A stretch of 64,000 nucleotides of DNA, taken from assembly GCA_016932575.1 (NCBI GenBank), contig JAFGCO010000059.1, positions 1 to 64,000 on the forward strand. The letters are read 5' to 3'. The DNA is from a bacterium. GTDB lineage: Bacteria > Zhuqueibacterota > QNDG01 > JAFGCO01. This document shows positions 62,601 through 64,000 of the stretch, piece by piece. The position numbers and the translations under genes were made by a program. The stretch's first letter is position 1, and every line of letters begins with the position of its first letter. A model generated the notes under the pieces. It was not told the DNA's origin and did no database searches. It worked only from the letters and a program-made list of their open reading frames with translations.

Positions 62601-63425
62601 GGCGGTGCGCTGACCCTGGTCTGCTGGTTTTATGCAGATGATTTTGGCAACGAAGATGCACGATTCGTCTCCAAAGCCACAGGCGTCTATGAAAATGACC
62701 ATTACTGGATGCTGAGCACCACAGGCAGCAGCGGACAGTACAGGCTGCGGTTCCGGTTAAAAACGGAAGGGTCCACCTCGACTCTGATCGCATCGTCCGG
62801 CAATCTGCCTCTCCAAACCTGGACGCACGCGGCTGCTGTTTATAACGGTTCTGAAATGATACTTTATATGAACGGCTCTGAAGTGGGATCCCTGGGAAAG
62901 ACAGGCGCATTGAGTACGGATTCTGAAGTGTCCGCCTGGATCGGCAGTAATCCGCCGGCTGTGGGAAGCAATGCATTCGACGGCAGGATCGACGAGGTCC
63001 GGATTTACAACCGCGCACTGTCAGAGACCGAGATTACGGCTTTGAGCACCTGCCCGGTCAAGGTCAATCTCAAACTTTACCTGGAAGGCCCTTATCAGCC
63101 GGGTGAAGGCCAGATGTCCGCTTCCCTGAACACCGGAGAGCATTTGCCTTTGACATCGCCTTATCCGGAAAATCAGCGCTCTGTTTTATCCATACCCGGG
63201 ACCATCGTGGACTGGGTGCTGGTTCAGCTTCGAACCGGTGAGGAGGGCCCGACGGTTGTATCCAAAAGCGTATTGCTTCGAATGGACGGATGTATTGTCT
63301 CTGACAACGGCACAACCGAATCCGTCACTTTGAATGTACCGGAGGGTTCTTATTATATCGTGGTCAATCACCGGAATCATCTGTCTGTGATGAGCGATGA
63401 GACAGTAGAATTAAGCGCTGATTGA
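59622..63425 (+). CDS. Large secreted FG-GAP / LamG surface protein
   Basis: A 1267-residue exported protein. A signal peptide (about 1-22) is followed by about 13 FG-GAP/VCBS-type repeats to about 745, each with a calcium-loop-like motif such as DINGDGMPDVI, DMDNDGDLDII, DVDRDGDIDVV or DLDSDGDPDIV. Next: a chitobiase-C-terminal-like domain (755-830, AAIYYTTDGTDPE), an Ig-like/SbsA domain (about 830-930), a LamG domain (about 932-1140, YSLDEISGTAVHDQSGNGHDGTL and IDEVRIYNRALSETEI), and from 1143 the EGPYQPG...HRNHLSVMS module shared with the cytochrome. A propeller-like adhesin or glycan-binding protein is likely. The ATG at 59622 has no clear ribosome site. Confidence 0.85.
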   Translation: MKTRCFCVSVLIVFFNARTVIARGTLTFDHSEVADLCAQGKALGDINGDGMPDVIIAEGEFSPGAFAWYKYPNWEKYDIHAVAFSEMDYVPDCQVADMDNDGDLDIIVPNSHNSANKSLWWFENPLNDGGNPETDGFTRHVVWSASDSHIKDVSVADFDQDGKPDIVLRFTSKAAVFFQNSADNWTQVSWSIGGSEGMGTGDIDWDGDTDVITNGVFYQNPGNRVDSWTQKTIGSYAQSTACRVQAADINGDGHEEPVFSSSEYAGYAVSWYSAADPENGPWTEHVIGYVDYCHTLQTGDVDRDGDIDVVGGSMPSASTDEVVLFENTGNGNTWTRHTVDSKSTYIAKMADMGADGDLDIVGSRSYDVAPIDFFENQLDPVLPLDQWQYIQADNTRMAQAFGLDMDDVTGDDFLDIASGPYFYRNPGGNMTSAWTRMNLPNSVDAVLITDLDDDAFGDIVAQKTVDDALHFYWLEAGDAQGSSWTQMADIGSVPQASHTLGSQGHRMVQIESGGKYEIVVTSGNGLYYFEIPASPEAGSWPLTHVHSNPTDEGFGAGDIDGDGDQDLACGTGSTKRVEWYENPGDGSPSWTAYHIGDMTESVWTDRFAVADMNGDNKPDIIGTEENGASTGAETYWWEQPEDPTSGGWTRHLVVSQATTNSMDAADMDHDGDTDIILGEHRGTEKLSVWENDGTGSFTENGVDDGKESHLGAKTADLDSDGDPDIVSIAWDDYSYLHIWRNDAIQSGMQTVAAPDISPDGGSFTGSVSVTLSTATSGAAIYYTTDGTDPEDFSTEYSGAFTVSQSLTVKARAYKSGMNASSITSAAFTIEQDATPPEINSVSASGNPNRVQIGFNEDLDASTSETAANYTIDSGISVTLAELSVDKRNVFLATSILSPDITYTLTVNDVEDSHGNPISPDTQETFQYIPVNLGEGLAACYSLDEISGTAVHDQSGNGHDGTLHGGQWSSGHIDNAVDFDGTDDYIDLATLDISGGALTLVCWFYADDFGNEDARFVSKATGVYENDHYWMLSTTGSSGQYRLRFRLKTEGSTSTLIASSGNLPLQTWTHAAAVYNGSEMILYMNGSEVGSLGKTGALSTDSEVSAWIGSNPPAVGSNAFDGRIDEVRIYNRALSETEITALSTCPVKVNLKLYLEGPYQPGEGQMSASLNTGEHLPLTSPYPENQRSVLSIPGTIVDWVLVQLRTGEEGPTVVSKSVLLRMDGCIVSDNGTTESVTLNVPEGSYYIVVNHRNHLSVMSDETVELSAD

Positions 63426-63522
63426 GGAATTTTCTGTATCGGTCAGGTTTTTTTTTAAACAATGGAATTCTGGATGGGGAATATGTTGTCCAAATTTAAA
63501 TCATCGATATGAGAACGTCACA

Positions 63523-64000
63523 ATGATCCGATTATGCTGGTTCCAAATTTTCTTGTTTGGCATGGCAGTCACGATTTACCCGCAAAGCGTGAAAACCATT
63601 GAACAGCCTGAAATCAATCCGGATTTTATAGAGTGGCTGGATAAAGATGCAGAAAGCCTTTCAGACGAAGGGCTAGGTCTGGGGTATCTGCCGCATCCCT
63701 GCCAATTGCATAGAGAATTGCCGGGGCCTCTCATGAGCCGGACATTCGGTCTGGAATCCCTGCCATCTGTTTTCGATCTGCGAATCACAGGGGACATCAC
63801 CTCAGTCAAGAATCAGGGCAGCTGCGGTTCATGCTGGGCGTTTGCCACCATGTCGGCGGTTGAATCTCACTGGAAAATGAACGACCGGGGGATCTTTGAT
63901 CTTTCAGAAGACAATCTGAATACCTGTCATCCGCCCTTTGTATGGCTCCCCTGTCAGGGAGGGAATGATTTAATATCACTGGCTTATTTTGCGAGGGGAT
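63523..64000 (+). CDS. Papain-like C1A cysteine peptidase (partial)
   Basis: The first 159 residues of a peptidase cut by the window end. A short signal peptide (about 1-20, LCWFQIFLFGMAV) and a propeptide-like stretch precede the mature domain, which begins ESLPSVFDLRITGDITSVKNQGSCGSCWAFATMSAVES; the QGSCGSCWAF box (about 103-112) has the oxyanion Gln and the catalytic Cys of papain-family enzymes. His and Asn lie beyond the window. It is secreted. Unlike the C10 remnant at 53.8 kb it appears intact so far. The ATG at 63523 has only a weak ribosome site. Confidence 0.85.
   Translation, partial: MIRLCWFQIFLFGMAVTIYPQSVKTIEQPEINPDFIEWLDKDAESLSDEGLGLGYLPHPCQLHRELPGPLMSRTFGLESLPSVFDLRITGDITSVKNQGSCGSCWAFATMSAVESHWKMNDRGIFDLSEDNLNTCHPPFVWLPCQGGNDLISLAYFARG

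Overview
The window looks like a chromosomal segment of an uncultured, Gram-negative bacterium of the FCB superphylum (candidates: KSB1, Calditrichota, Marinimicrobia or a related lineage). The signs are a TonB receptor, OmpA- and Wzi-like outer-membrane proteins, lipoproteins, an alpha-2-macroglobulin/PBP1C pair, and several secreted proteins ending in a FlgD-like 'YPNPFNP' sorting domain. Genus cannot be told from sequence alone. Promoters are mostly readable as TTGACA-17-TATAAT types rather than the Bacteroidota -33/-7 type, and most genes have an AAGGAG-like ribosome binding site.

Layout. 1-1.4 kb: dispersed-repeat DNA around a lone DUF5989 gene. 1.4-9 kb: lipid kinase, hypoxanthine phosphoribosyltransferase, a TPR protein, a secreted beta-propeller and a DUF362 protein, the last two with sorting domains. 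9.2-15.8 kb, minus strand: a secreted GH5-like enzyme with a LacI-type palindrome upstream, the serine pathway genes serA-serC with DUF1015, a DUF1961 protein and a 38-residue very basic protein. 15.9-21 kb: another repeat copy, then a three-gene operon of secreted protein, lipoprotein and TonB receptor. 21.4-28.5 kb: two related GT2 glycosyltransferases (a repeat copy between them), a radical SAM protein, a ferredoxin, a geranylgeranyl-reductase-like flavoprotein and a Wzi-family barrel. 28.7-33.4 kb: DUF4835, a beta-CASP nuclease, an OmpA-like protein and a dGTPase. 33.5-42.7 kb: pbpC, its alpha-2-macroglobulin partner and a TPR lipoprotein. 42.9-48.1 kb: purQ and purL, divergent from a PAS protein with a degenerate kinase core. 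48.1-53.6 kb: two MacB-type permeases and an adaptor (no ATPase present), then an ankyrin protein coupled to a GH130 enzyme.

53.6-64 kb is the accessory part. It holds a decayed C10 (streptopain-type) peptidase, a frameshifted sorting-domain protein, a five-heme cytochrome, an outer-membrane barrel, a 1267-residue FG-GAP/LamG protein and the start of a papain-like C1A peptidase. The cytochrome and the FG-GAP protein end in the same ~120-residue module.

The most unusual features are: (1) a composite dispersed repeat present in at least three nearly full copies plus fragments, with 8-bp-period GAGTC arrays; (2) the GT2 / radical SAM / ferredoxin / reductase cluster, which has the make-up of an uncharacterised membrane glycolipid pathway; (3) the decaying peptidase locus; (4) the shared C-terminal module. 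Translational coupling by 4-bp stop/start overlap is common and fixes many starts.
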